Shown here: positions 1-10,489 of the stretch, one piece after another
Numbering within the stretch: position 1 is the stretch's first letter
Layout: every line of letters begins with the position of its first letter
Notes under the pieces: generated by a model
What the model saw: the letters and a program-made list of their open reading frames with translations, nothing else
Told to the model about the DNA's origin: nothing
The model's database searches: none
From: Latrodectus hesperus
Taxonomy: Eukaryota; Arthropoda; Arachnida; Araneae; Theridiidae
Length of the DNA stretch: 64,000 bases
Assembly: GCA_037975125.1 (NCBI GenBank)
Contig: CM075851.1
Location: 122,975,063-123,039,062, forward strand
Direction: 5' to 3'
Translations under genes and position numbers: made by a program

Positions 1-177
1 TGTAAAGCATGCAACACATTTAACTAAACACACATAAACTGAACTTTTTATATTAGATAATTTATATTATATCAATGATATTTTTATTAATGATGGCTCA
101 GAACGAGACAGATCCTGTATAAAATTTTTTTTTATTTACAATCAAAAATCCATTCACATTATTTATTTACAGTATTT

Positions 178-308
178 TTAATTTAAAAGTTTTCTTCTTT
201 TGTTCCTTACTCCTTCCTGATCTGGAGCATTTCGAAGCCAATTTCTTACATACTCTTCTATTTTGTGTTGCGAAATGCTAGAATATTCTCTTTGCTGTCG
301 AACACTTA
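178..308 (-). CDS. Candidate terminal coding exon of an unrecognised small gene
   Basis: On the minus strand a good splice acceptor (TTTTTATTTTCAG) ends at 309. It is followed by two bases and then 42 codons to a TAA at 178-180. The peptide is hydrophilic and basic; it contains ISQHKIEEYVRNWLRNA and ends in KRRKLLN, which looks like a nuclear-localisation-type basic tail. An AATAAA hexamer lies just downstream, read from plus tttatt near 163-168. The exon starts in a phase that matches the exon at 1119-1277, giving a 72-residue product. I do not recognise the family. The strong acceptor, non-repetitive coding-like composition and nearby polyadenylation signal support a real exon. The gene model itself is inference. 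Confidence 0.45.
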
Positions 309-663
309 CTGAAAATAAAAATCAAATTAAATTAATACAGGTAACATCAATTCAGATTACTTTTTGTAACCTGTAATAAAATAAATTCAGAATTATTTAA
401 AAAAATAATTACAGAAAAGAGAAATCTTTAACAAAGATAATTTTTGTAGTAAATTACTTTTTTTCTGTTTGCTTTATATTTATATATGTTAATAAAATTT
501 TTAAGAACAATACAATTTTTCACTAAGAAATAAATCAAGAATTTCTTGTTTAAATAAATGCTGGAAGTTATCCTTTTATATTGAATTGGTGCATAAGTTT
601 TCACTTTAAATTTCAGTAATCAATATTAATTTTGTATTTTCTCTTAACAATGAAAGAAATATT

Positions 664-721
664 TTAATATTTGAGCTCCTCCTTATCCAAAACCAGAAGA
701 GGGTCGTCAACCAAGTACTGC
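664..721 (-). CDS. Possible alternative terminal exon (18 codons)
   Basis: A very strong acceptor (TTTTTTTGTCAG) ends at 722 on the minus strand. After one base the frame reads QYLVDDPLLVLDKEELKY and then a TAA at 664-666. The stretch is far less AT-rich than its surroundings and its composition is protein-like. Its phase does not match the exon at 1119-1277. It is therefore either an alternative last exon of a different isoform or a chance signal. No family is recognised. Confidence 0.25.
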
Positions 722-1118
722 CTGACAAAAAAATATTACCTATATTTACTAGCTAATAGTATTTATAATTACAATTATTTGTTAATATTATTTACCATTA
801 TAATTTTTTGCAAGAATTATATTATTTACAATTATTTGTTAATACAAATAATTAAAAAAATTGTAACACAAAGAAATAAATTATCTGGCTTGTAATTACC
901 AATGATATTGAAAAATATTAAGGAAAAATTATTTGTATTTATGGTTAGATGTGGTCATTGATCGAGACTACATATAACCATAAAATACCTATTAAAGGTC
1001 ACTTTCCAGTATAATATATTTATACCAAATGTTATTGATAAAAAAAATTTCTATAACAAATTAAAGTTTTGCAAGCAGCCAGAAAAAGGATAAAACATAT
1101 AAATAAAGAAGACCTAAC

Positions 1119-1277
1119 TATTTCCTTTATGTAATTGGGCAATACTATTTTCTTTTCTAAGTTTTGATCTCATAATCATTTGCAATTCATGTAGCTGGTC
1201 CATCATGTAGAACAGTTGTAAAACACATCCAACATGTTAATGAATGATATATTAATTTTAAAATATTAAATGCTTAA
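1119..1277 (-). CDS. Candidate internal or start exon of the small minus-strand gene
   Basis: On the minus strand an acceptor TTTATCAG ends at 1278. A short AT-rich leader follows, then ATG ATG at 1206-1201 opens 29 codons (MMDQLHELQMIMRSK and onward to LHKGN). The exon would leave by a weak donor, A|GTTAGG, at 1118. The single leftover base completes a codon with the two bases that open the 178-308 exon, so the two join in phase. The coding part is amphipathic and probably helical. If the acceptor at GACCAG (about 1192) is used instead, the start would lie upstream. The weak donor is the main doubt. Confidence 0.35.
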
Positions 1278-3271
1278 CTGATAAATAAGATTAAACTTAA
1301 ATTATATTCTTTCTCTAATAAAATGATTAAATTATTCTCAAGATGGATATCACAAAACTTTACCTCTTTGATAACAAGTGGTGTTTTGAATAATTTCGAC
1401 CTATATCTGGGCTTTAAGTTTAATCGTTTTATGTTATAAATTACAATAAGAAAAACAACATACAAAATAATGTCAACTATCAAAAATGACTTTAACCTCA
1501 GTATTTTCTGTAAAATACACAAATAAAACTCACAACAAAAGAGATATCGAGAAATTAAAAACAGTTAATAAATTTAGAAATTATATATATACATATATGT
1601 AAATGTTTGGAGGATTAACCTAATTATGCTTACTATATTAAAACGATAAAATAAAATAAACATGGAGTTTACTAATGCAATATTTTAATTATTTGTTATT
1701 ATTTAGAAATTATATAATGAATTTTAAAATTAGAGGTATTTATGAAATAAAAAAAAAAGTTCATTATTTTTGAACTATTTCTCATATTATACTCATTTTA
1801 CTTGTATACCTTACTAATTTACTGTTTAAAATTATGTTTAAGTTCTTTATTTAACTTCAATTCCTTGAAGAGAAAAATCAAAAGTAAATAAAAATAATTC
1901 AATCTGACAATATTATATATAGGACAATATTATCATAATCAGACTTTGTAAATCGGTAAAGGAAAAAAAATTATGTTTTAATTGTATGTTTATGTGTGTA
2001 TATATATAAGATTAGATATATCATTTACCCATTATCCGGTCGACTATTTACTATAACAGTAAAACCATTTACATTACTACAAAAGAATCAAGAGATCAAA
2101 ATGTCAAAAGTATCATCAAATGCTTGAAATGTTAATCACTTTCTCCAAAATATAAAGGAACAAATATTCTAGTTAACTTATATTTTCATTAAAACAAATT
2201 GAAATTACTGTTAATTCATACTTCAATTTTTCCATCATAAATAAAAACATAAAATATGGTTTAAATATAATAATGTAAACACAAGAGTAACTACTAAGCT
2301 GTTACATCTGACAGCATTCTTTACATGGAAATAGTTAACATGCTACACAACTAATTTATATAATAAAAGTTGTTCCATATGAACATTTTTCATATGTGTT
2401 AATATTAATTTTCCAACCACATAATTCTAGATGTTTTTTTTATTAATTTGTGGCAATTAATCTGTCAGATTCCTATAGAAATTTTAAAATTTACTATTTT
2501 CAAGTTTATACAATTTTTCGAGTTTTAGATGCAATAATATTTCGCTAAGAAATCCACAATGATTTTAATGGTTGACAGGATTATACATAAAAACCAGGTA
2601 ATATATGCAATAAAATATTTTGTAATATTATGCATTGTACAATTTTTCATTCCTTAAAACAGATCTTTGAGGAGTATACAAAATTTAAAACCACGAATCC
2701 TTATAAGACAAAATATTTCGGTCAGTAAAAATTGACTTAAAAATAATAGTAAATAAGAAAGCCTTTTAAAAATAAAATAATTAAAGTTTATATGGAATTC
2801 GCACATAATTTTTTGATCAGAAATGCTACAATATCATATATTAATTTATTGAAAGTAAACATCTAAGCGCTTTCAAATAGAATATTTTTAGACTCCATAA
2901 ACTTGCTTCGTAAAAAACAAAAATGTAATAAATACGTTTAAACTTTGTAGCAATCGAATTCGATTCAAAAAATTGAGCATTGAAAAATTTATTATACTAA
3001 TTGATTAAATATAACTAATATATGGAATGAAAAAATGCTTCTGTGCATGATATATTTTTCTATTCCTCACACGGTAATGAAATTATTCTAAAACATACAA
3101 TGACAAACATTTTCCAATGTTTTTCTTTTGTTGTCACGTTATCAACAGCTTATGAAATTTTCTTAACAAGTAATTAAATAATATTTCAACATAAAACAAA
3201 TATATTATTCTTGCATCTCATTCATAACAATTCTATCCTGATAAAAACAACAATAATAAATGCTTACTTAC
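1278..3271. other. AT-rich stretch, probable first intron of the small gene
   Basis: This is low-complexity AT-rich sequence with no recognisable coding segment or mobile element. If the exons at 3272-3331 and 1119-1277 belong together, this is their intron, from GTAAGT at 3271 to CAG at 1278. Confidence 0.3.
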
Positions 3272-3331
3272 CTTATATTTCTCTTAGCTCACAGACACAA
3301 CATTCCGCCATTTCACATTAATGGCTGACGC
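3272..3331 (-). promoter_or_regulatory. Probable 5' exon with AAATGGCGG motif and consensus donor
   Basis: On the minus strand the sequence AAATGGCGGAATG resembles the YY1-type ATGGCGG motif found at many metazoan housekeeping starts. It is followed by a perfect consensus donor, ATAAG|GTAAGT, at 3272/3271. The ATG at 3311 reads 12 codons to a stop just before that donor, so the exon is probably non-coding, or a GTGAGC donor at 3292 is used. Upstream continuity is broken by the hAT element that starts at 3332; the original upstream DNA resumes at 7175. Confidence 0.4.
3324..3331. repeat. Left 8-bp target site duplication GCTGACGC
   Basis: GCTGACGC lies immediately outside the TAGGGATGGG terminus. 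The identical octamer flanks the other end of the element at 7175-7182. Eight-base duplications are the signature of hAT superfamily insertion. Confidence 0.9.
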
Positions 3332-3494
3332 TAGGGATGGGAAGAAATACCTGTAACAAGTATTTTGTAATCAGTATTTGAATGTAACAACCTGTAATCA
3401 GTACATTTTCTTCCAAATACTCAGTACTTCCAGTAACAAAGTCAGCGCGAGTTCGAGTATTCTCAGACAGTTGCAGGTACAATGTACTTGACCA

Positions 3495-3815
3495 GTACGT
3501 GGCTGTTACAAAGTAATGAGCGAGTACGTACTTGTTACAAAGTAACAAGCAAGTACGTGAGTACGTGCTTGTTACAAAGTAACAAGCAAGTACGTGTGTA
3601 CGTGGTTGTTACAAAGTAACAAGCAAGTACGTGAGTACGTGCTTGTTACAAAGTAACAAGCAAGTACGTGTGTACGTGGTTGTTACAAAGTAACAAGCAA
3701 GTACGTGTGTACGTGGTTGTTACAAAGTAACAAGCAAGTACGTGTGTACGTGGTTGTTACAAAGTAATAAGCAAGTACGTGAGTACGTGGTTGTTACAAA
3801 GTAATAAGTGTACTT
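3495..3815. repeat. Tandem array of a 37-bp palindrome-bearing unit
   Basis: Successive units begin at 3532, 3569, 3606, 3643, 3680, 3717, 3754 and 3791, exactly 37 bp apart, with a diverged copy before them. Each unit contains the palindrome TTGTTACAAAGTAACAA, followed by two GTACGTG-type motifs. The core units are nearly identical. The array lies in the left subterminal region of the hAT element. Confidence 0.95.
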
Positions 3816-3873
3816 AATTGAATGTAACAAGTACAGAAGAGCCAATGAAAGAGCGAGTACAAGTAACAATGTC

Positions 3874-3887
3874 ATCGATATATCGAT
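3874..3887. promoter_or_regulatory. 14-bp palindrome ATCGATATATCGAT inside the hAT element
   Basis: This is a perfect palindrome containing overlapping TATCGAT motifs, similar to the DRE/DREF core TATCGATA of insect promoters. It lies in a GC-richer patch (3810-4110) of the transposon. A promoter role is only inference. Confidence 0.25.
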
Positions 3888-4329
3888 ACACACGGACGAA
3901 TTAGGAGATTGTGTCAGGATTTGGGAAATCTCTTCCCATGATAGGAAGGGTGGCTGGGTGGGTAGGAGAAGAGAAATGAGATGCTGGTTTAACTGGAAAA
4001 TAGAAGATTGATTCTTGGGAATTAGAAAATCTCTTTGGGCTGAAGCAACACCCCCTAGAGATGCATGTATTTTAGGAGAGGGTGTTGGCTGGAGAGGGTA
4101 CATAATGAATTTCTATTGCGAAAATGAAGAAAAAAGCAAGTTCATTTGTTTCATGTTTGTTAATAAAATAAATGAGTTGGGAAAATCAATAATTGTAGCA
4201 CATTTATTTAATGGTTATACTTCTGTTTTAAATATGTCACTTTTTAATATAAGAAAAAAGCCTGATATTCTTGTTATATATTATTCCATATTTATTGACT
4301 TATTTTTCTCATTATTTTTTAACTTTTAA

Positions 4330-7030
4330 TTAATTTTAATTAAATTTTTTAAATCTGATCATTGTTTCCAAAATTACTCTATTGGCTTGAACAAAAAGTG
4401 AATGGAATTTTTTTTACTATATTTTTGTTTTAAAGATAATTTTTAAAAAAATATTTCTAAAAGTAATTAAATATTTTTTACTTTAACAATTTTTTCTCTT
4501 CAAAAATATTTTTACCATTAAAAATTAGGTAGTTATATAATCAAAAAAATTGCTGTTCTGAAAATGAGAAAATAAAATTGGGGGAAATTGTTCACGTAAA
4601 TAAAAATGCATATTTTCAATTCGTATTTAAAATTTAAAATGGTATAATTAGGGGATGATTTTCGGAAACAAGAAAAGAAATATGAAAATAATTAATAACA
4701 CTGAATTCTGAGAATTTTCTAGAACTTTTTGTATTTCAAATATTGAATTTTACTCTTTAATGTAAGTACCTGTTAAAAAATAAAAAAACATTCGCTCATT
4801 ATTCATAATGAGCTGCATTTAAGCAAATTAATAAAGATGTGTTATATTAAGTAGTTTTATAGAAAACTTAAATTTCGTTTAGAGTTTTAATCAGAAAATA
4901 CGTATTTCTAGCTTATCTCAAAATAATATAACTGGGAATCAAGTATCTAAATTAAAATGTACGCCAGCACATAAGATTTAGAAAAATTACCTTTATTTTT
5001 ATAAAACCAAGTTTTCAGTTCAGATTTATGTCGGTAAATTCAGTTTAAATCATAAAAAAAAATTACTTTTTGCATAAATTTCTGCACAAAATATAATATA
5101 ATTCTATTTAAATAAATGAACCGAAATTTATCACAACATAATTTAAAAAATCATAAGAATGAGAATATTGCCTAATATGCTACAATTTTTCTTGAAAATG
5201 TGCCAGTAATATATATATATATATATATATATATATTGAAACTACGTAACGTAAACTCTGCACCCATTTAGATGACATAAAGCAAACATTTGAATATGTA
5301 TGTAATGTAATATAATTTAAAGATTTGAAAAAAAAATTACGAGATATTTGAATGAATTTATGATAAATCAATTTCCAGATATACTTTCTGGTACCAGAAT
5401 CAATTTCCAGATATAAAATTGTATAAAATGAATTTTTTTTAACTGAAAAAATATTTTGATATAGAATGAACATATTTATTTGAACCTCATTAAATACAAA
5501 TGTATTTTATTTTGGTTTCCAAATTTTTAAACAAAATATATAAATTAAAACTATTAATATACTTTCATTGTTTTTTTATTATTATGTGCATTTTTGATTA
5601 TGATTCCATATAAATATATGTACTTTTTATTGTACCATGTTTTAATTTCACTATATTTTACTATGAATATGTAGAATATAAAGATATAGAATTTAAAATT
5701 TGGGAAAAATTTGTTTTATATTTTTTTACTATACAGTTAATTTTATTCGTATAGTGATAATGTTGGTTGAAACACAATAAAGGTAGTTTATTCATTCTAA
5801 TTTTGAACTTCAAAATGAAAAAAAATTTTTTTATATAAGTCAACTTTTACTTTTTATCTTTATTTATACCATCATGTGTATTTTTTAAATTACAGTTTGA
5901 TGTAAATAAAATATATGTATTTTAGTTCCTGTATTTTGTATTAAACATTACATTATTTAATATTTTACATTAAAACAACATAAAATTTATAGATAATTGG
6001 TGAAACAGTTTTGCAGTTTTTGTAATTTAATGAATTTTTGTGTTACTATAAAAGTTACTTTATGAAAGATGATCATATTCACTTAAAAAGTATTATTACA
6101 GTTTTAATTGCAAAGCTACTTTATTTATCCATAAATTAAGATTCAGGAAACTGAAGCAAGATATGTGAGTTAATGCAATTTTTATTTTAGAAAATCTAGT
6201 TTATCTATTTCATAAAAATATAAACAAATAAACGCCATTTATAAAATAAATAATTATCTATTAGGTATCAAAAATTTTGCTATAATTGTTTCATTAATGT
6301 TTAATAATAGAAAAATGTAAGAAATTTAATTTGATTTTTGTTAAACTAATTGTATATTTCTAAGTAAATTAAAAAAAAATCTCTTTGTAATTGATTAATC
6401 CTCCCACTTTACGATTCTTTACAAATTATTTGCTAGTTAATTATAAAAATTTATTTATATAATTGGAAAATCTTACTAAATTAAAACAAAAAATTAAGAT
6501 GATGATTTGGTTGAAAAATAGAAATTATATTATCACGTCTAATTTAATATTTTAATTAACATTGGAAAACTTTGAAAATTACAATCGAATAATTTGAAGA
6601 TTTACTTAGAACAGATGAAAATTCTAAAAACAAATGTAAATAACAAAAGATTAGGATTTTTTATACTGAAAGAAATATATTTATTAAAATATATAAGTTC
6701 AAAATTTTTCACAGAAAAACTGTTTGTTGAGGGAATAACTTATATTTAATTGCTTCATAATAAAAATTAAAGTTTTTAAGAAAAACAAAAATTGCTATTA
6801 TTGAAATGTTGCATTTATTAAAAGAAATATTTTTATAGATTATTACATCAGCTCTTATTTTAACCTTAACTGGATGCTTATTTATAAATGATAATGATTT
6901 AAATTAACATTAATTATATTAATTAATTTTATGGTACTATACAAAATGTTATATATTTAATTAATTTTTAATTAATTATTAATTTATTTATTACTAATTT
7001 AGTTTTTATCTATTCATAAAACTTGGAAAA
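4330..7030. other. AT-rich hAT interior without recognisable genes
   Basis: Long A/T runs and short random frames only. It includes a (TA)n microsatellite at about 5208-5237 and a short direct repeat of TCAATTTCCAGATATA at about 5370 and 5400. I see no transposase domain here. Confidence 0.6.
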
Positions 7031-7174
7031 ATTGTCATTACATTTTAATCCGATAGATGGCAGCACAAAAATTGTAACAAGTACAGAAAGTAATCGGTAA
7101 AATACTTGTTACTTTTAAAGTAACTGTACTCAGTACGTACCAAGTACAAGAAAAGTAACAAAGCCCCATCCCTA

Positions 7175-7182
7175 GCTGACGC
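7175..7182. repeat. Right 8-bp target site duplication GCTGACGC
   Basis: Exact copy of the octamer at 3324-3331, directly after the CCCATCCCTA terminus. Confidence 0.9.
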
Positions 7183-7235
7183 TGACTCAAGCATTTCGCA
7201 GTATCTGACGTCATACTGTCACGCGGAATACACAA
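7183..7235 (-). promoter_or_regulatory. Promoter-like segment with CRE palindrome TGACGTCA
   Basis: TGACGTCA at 7206-7213 is a perfect cAMP-response element, set in a CpG-containing patch (CGCGTGACAG on the minus strand). With the hAT element removed, it lies about 100 bp upstream of the ATGGCGG/GTAAGT exon at 3272-3331. This suggests that it is the promoter of the small minus-strand gene. Confidence 0.4.
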
Positions 7236-7398
7236 TAAATGTGAAAATTAGATTTCTTTCTGAAAAGTTGTTTTTAAAGAGTTTAAAAAGTAAGAAGTTA
7301 AATGAAAATTAATTAACATCACAAAAAATAGTTATTTGGAAAAAAATAGTCTTTGCCGATAAAATAAAAAATAGCGCTACAACTAATTTGTCTTAATT

Positions 7399-7616
7399 TT
7401 GCTGGCCAACAGCTTCAGGGCCAACAATGGCCAAAATCTGTTGGCCCACTACTTATCATCCAGCACCAGCCCGGTTCATTTTGGCCAGCACTCATCCATG
7501 GCCGTAATGGCCGGAGCTGGGCCATCAAACAACCATGAGCGGCTGGCCGTGGCCAACAGAAAACCGGCTTGGCCAGCAGCGGCCCGGATTTTTGCCGGCA
7601 GTTTGTGTTTGCTGGG
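7399..7616. repeat. GC-rich block of repeated TGGCC motifs
   Basis: About 220 bp far more GC-rich than its surroundings, with many copies of TTGGCC, TGGCCA, GGCCA or their complements at irregular spacing. It abuts the retrotransposon fragment at 7617. It may be a 5' UTR or promoter of that element type, although the corresponding position in the 14.7-kb copy has different DNA. Open frames on both strands here look like by-products of the composition. Confidence 0.6.
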
Positions 7617-8306
7617 CAGCTCCCGTAAACCCTGGTGTTATGCGATCCGTGCCTAGGGCTAATTGGCACCGCGGTATTGGTGTCTTAACGGAGCCTCTAG
7701 TTGCTTGGCGAACTTCTAGAGTAATTTGCCTTGCCCAGTAACTCAGCCAATGCTGGGTGGACTTATATTACCTGAGCTTTTTAATTGTTATCTTGTGGCT
7801 GAAAAGACACAAGAAGTAACAAACCTTTCTGCATTTGCAGGTGAAGCCTCTAAAGTATACCTTGCTGAAAAAGACAAGGGAACTCAGAGGCAATCTTGTA
7901 AAGGGGCAGCAATGAATCCTTCACTTGAGGTAGAAATGACCTCCAAACCATCTTCTTCTGGTGAAAGTCAGGAAGCTATTCCTAGTATGACTGACTTTCT
8001 GACCGGATGGGACTGTTTCAGCAAGACCTTATCTGCTGGAAATGTCATATGCAAGAGGAAACGGCAGAGCATGTAATTTACGCATGTGAGGCTCTTGCCC
8101 TCCCTAGATTAACTTCTTTAGGCTTCATCAATACTAGAGAGTTACACCTAGACTCCATTAAAGGGTTATCGGACTTTATTTGTAAAGTGGGTGACCCGAG
8201 CAACTGGAACTAGGAAACATTGGGTTTGGAGTTAATGGTACAAAATGCTGATAAAAGCAGAGGTGCCCAATGACATACAAACCCAATTTTAAGAAGAAGA
8301 AGAAGT
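7617..8306 (+). mobile_element. Internally deleted non-LTR retrotransposon (5' leader + ORF1 start + 3' end)
   Basis: From AGCTCCCGTAAACCC the sequence matches the minus-strand copy ending near 14714. It runs through the leader and the ORF1 amino-terminal region (EVEMTSKPSSSGES) up to MTD-LT. It then jumps at CTGACC|GGATGG into the ORF2 carboxy-terminal zinc knuckle: the frame at 8007-8213 has CWKC-HMQEETAEH-VIYAC, a CX2CX8HX4C motif typical of the region after RNase H. The element ends in a 3' UTR and an (AAG)n tail at 8291-8306. The whole endonuclease, reverse transcriptase and RNase H middle is absent, so it could move only in trans. Confidence 0.75.
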
Positions 8307-8310
8307 AGAA

Positions 8311-9284
8311 TTTCAGTAGTTGATAACATATGAAATAGCTAAAATTTCATAAACTTTCCCATTTGAAGAAACTCTAGGAGATGTTTCCAGAAAAAAAAAC
8401 TGGTTAACTCAAGAAAAACACTTTTTAACACGCTTGAAAATAAATTTACTGATTTTGAGTCACATGAAATGGTATTTAAACTTTATTGACCCTTTTATGT
8501 TCCAGGTACAGAAAGTTTCGTAAATGCTAAAATCGAATTAATTTATGCACAAAAATCATATTAAAAATTCTAAGTTTTATAATGTTGCAACAAAGTTTCT
8601 CTTTTTCTACTTTTATAAATTATTGCCTTTGGGAAGCTAAAGTAAAAAAATTAGCAACTGTATTATATTTTAGGATTTCTTATACTGCAATGATCATTTA
8701 GGAAGGAATTATATATGATTCATTCCCAAATATACCTTTTGTTTTCAATTAATCAAAAAACTAATTCATGATACGAGCTTTATTCCATTCCGTGTTGTCA
8801 TTCTCAATTTAACAGTCTAAGAAAGTTTCTAATTACAGAGAATACATCTTGTTAATTTCTAAGCAGTGGCAATAACATAATTGCAAGATCATTGGGGATT
8901 ACCACTTGATGCATTTTAATTTTCAATGACACAGTATTGTATGCAGCCTAATTCGTGGAGGACGTCGTAATGTAAACGTACGGAGCATATTGACATGTGG
9001 CAGCACTGTTCACTGAAAGTGAGCTATACTTACATTGTATAAAGAAAGGAAATATGAGCTTTGAGAAGCACACCCCCAACCCTTGATATAACCTTCTTTA
9101 AACACCCCATACATTCTTAGTGAGACACATTGGCCAATAAATGATAAGGAACAACAATTTTTTCACCTAGTTTACAAAGCAATGAATGGAGAAACAGAAA
9201 TTTAGATTATAATTGGGAAAAAACAGGCACGAGTTGATTGCAAATAAGGATTTCCAGTAAGAAAAACATTAAAATGATTTACAA
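8311..9284. other. No gene recognised
   Basis: AT-rich unique-looking sequence with no long frame, no transposase or reverse transcriptase motifs and no clear repeats. Confidence 0.5.
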
Positions 9285-9308
9285 TAAAAAACGTAATCTC
9301 ACTGGAAG

Positions 9309-9375
9309 AACTGATTTTCCTTTTTTTAAAGAAAGAGTTTTTTTAACTCTTTCTTTAAAAAAAGGAAAATCAGTT
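9309..9375. repeat. Perfect 31-bp inverted repeat with 5-nt loop
   Basis: The left arm at 9309-9339 begins AACTGATTTTCC; the right arm at 9345-9375 is its exact reverse complement, separated by five T residues. It would form a 31-bp hairpin in DNA or RNA. It lies just downstream of the Tc1 relic. Confidence 0.95.
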
Positions 9376-9442
9376 TTATTTGTTAAATGCATAAAAATTT
9401 AACATAAGGAAGTTTTAATAAAAACTATGACCATCCCTAGTT

Positions 9443-10480
9443 TTAAAGCATTGATATAGTCGACATTTTTAGCTGTACATTAAATTCTCGATTGACAAAA
9501 TGGGAAGTGAACGTCCAGATACGGAGTAAGCTGTCTTCCGGCTCTCCTATAGAACTTGGAGGAAAACCTAAAGCAGCAACCTGTGCTCCAAAGTAGTTGA
9601 ACAGATGTTCTTTGGGATTCAGGTCTGTAGATTGAGATAGCCAAAGCATTCGCTCCAAACTAAAGTCCTCAAAATTACAGATCAATGAGGTCGTGCGTTA
9701 TCAGCCATTCGAATGAAGTCTTAGCCAACTGTACAGGCATCTGGACGGCCATATTCATCAAGGATCTTATTTCTGTATCTCACATTATTCAGTTTCTTCC
9801 TGCAACACATGATAGTCAGTGTGGCCACTGTCTGAGAACAATTTGTTGCATTGATGGCACCTGGTGCGTTTTCCTCCAGATAAGTTCACGTCCTGAATCG
9901 CTCTCATGTGTGAATCTTGACTCGTCTGTGTATAGAAACTCTTCGATGTCTGTTGCAGTAAATGTGATCTCTTGCCAAGATAAGTCGGCCCTTTTCATTT
10001 TGTTATTTTTTGCTTGGGCGTTATCTTTTTGTTAATTTTTTCTTATGATTTAAATTTATTAAAAGTATTTTGAATTTTTTTTTGTGTAAATGTGGATTCT
10101 AGGGTTAATATTGTAATTTCTGAGTGCAATTATCGTTCCACATTTGAATGGTTATTTTATCATGAATGTTTCTTTTTTGAAGACCAAAAAGCCTTGAGTT
10201 TTGAAATTCTGATAAACTGGCAGAATAAAGTTGGTTGTTGTCGTGTATGGGGGAGAATTAAATGCAAGCTTTTGTGTGCAGAATAATTCTGGGTACCTTT
10301 TTTGTAGTTTTCGGAGTTTAAACTCATTTCAATATCGATAAAGGATAATAATCTGAATTAAGCGAAATTTCTTAAAAGGCAGGGCAGTCAAAATTGTGTC
10401 TTTGCGTTTGTGGACTATTATCGCAATGGATGCAGAAACATCAAATTCTGTTGCCATCTTTCGGGATCTTCAAATCTTGA
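9443..10480 (-). pseudogene. Tc1/mariner-like transposase relic
   Basis: On the minus strand the frame at 9816-9998 contains WQEITFTATDIEEFLYTDESRF followed by a DSGRELIWR segment. This matches the Tc1 pattern around the first catalytic aspartate (TDESRF) and the downstream W/R-rich region. The 9443-9685 frame continues with LSQSTDLNPKEHLFNYF, the degraded counterpart of the SPDLNPIE motif around the third acid; the acid-bearing PKE remains. A disrupted DNARPH-like segment lies between them. A possible amino-terminal HTH stretch extends to about 10480. Stops and frameshifts throughout make it non-functional. Terminal inverted repeats were not found. Confidence 0.7.
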
Positions 10481-10489
10481 TATTTACCG

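Larger units (their letters stand above)
3332..7174. mobile_element. Non-autonomous hAT-type transposon, 3.84 kb
   Basis: The ends are TAGGGATGGG and CCCATCCCTA, an exact 10-bp inverted repeat, and they are flanked by the perfect 8-bp direct duplication GCTGACGC. Subterminal DNA at both ends is dense in GTAACAAGTAC-like motifs, including a 37-bp tandem array near the left end, as expected for transposase-binding subterminal repeats. The interior is AT-rich. Its open frames (for example 3808-4011 and 4015-4329, plus strand) look like no transposase I know, so the element must have been mobilised in trans. The intact target duplication suggests a fairly recent insertion. Confidence 0.85.

Noticed and set aside
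3720..4103. 127-codon minus-strand frame in the hAT element
   Set aside because: It runs partly through the 37-bp tandem array and shows no transposase or other family motif, so it is a by-product of repeat composition.
7399..7741. Long frames on both strands in the GC-rich block
   Set aside because: Open frames on both strands follow from high GC and TGGCC repeats. No protein motif is visible.
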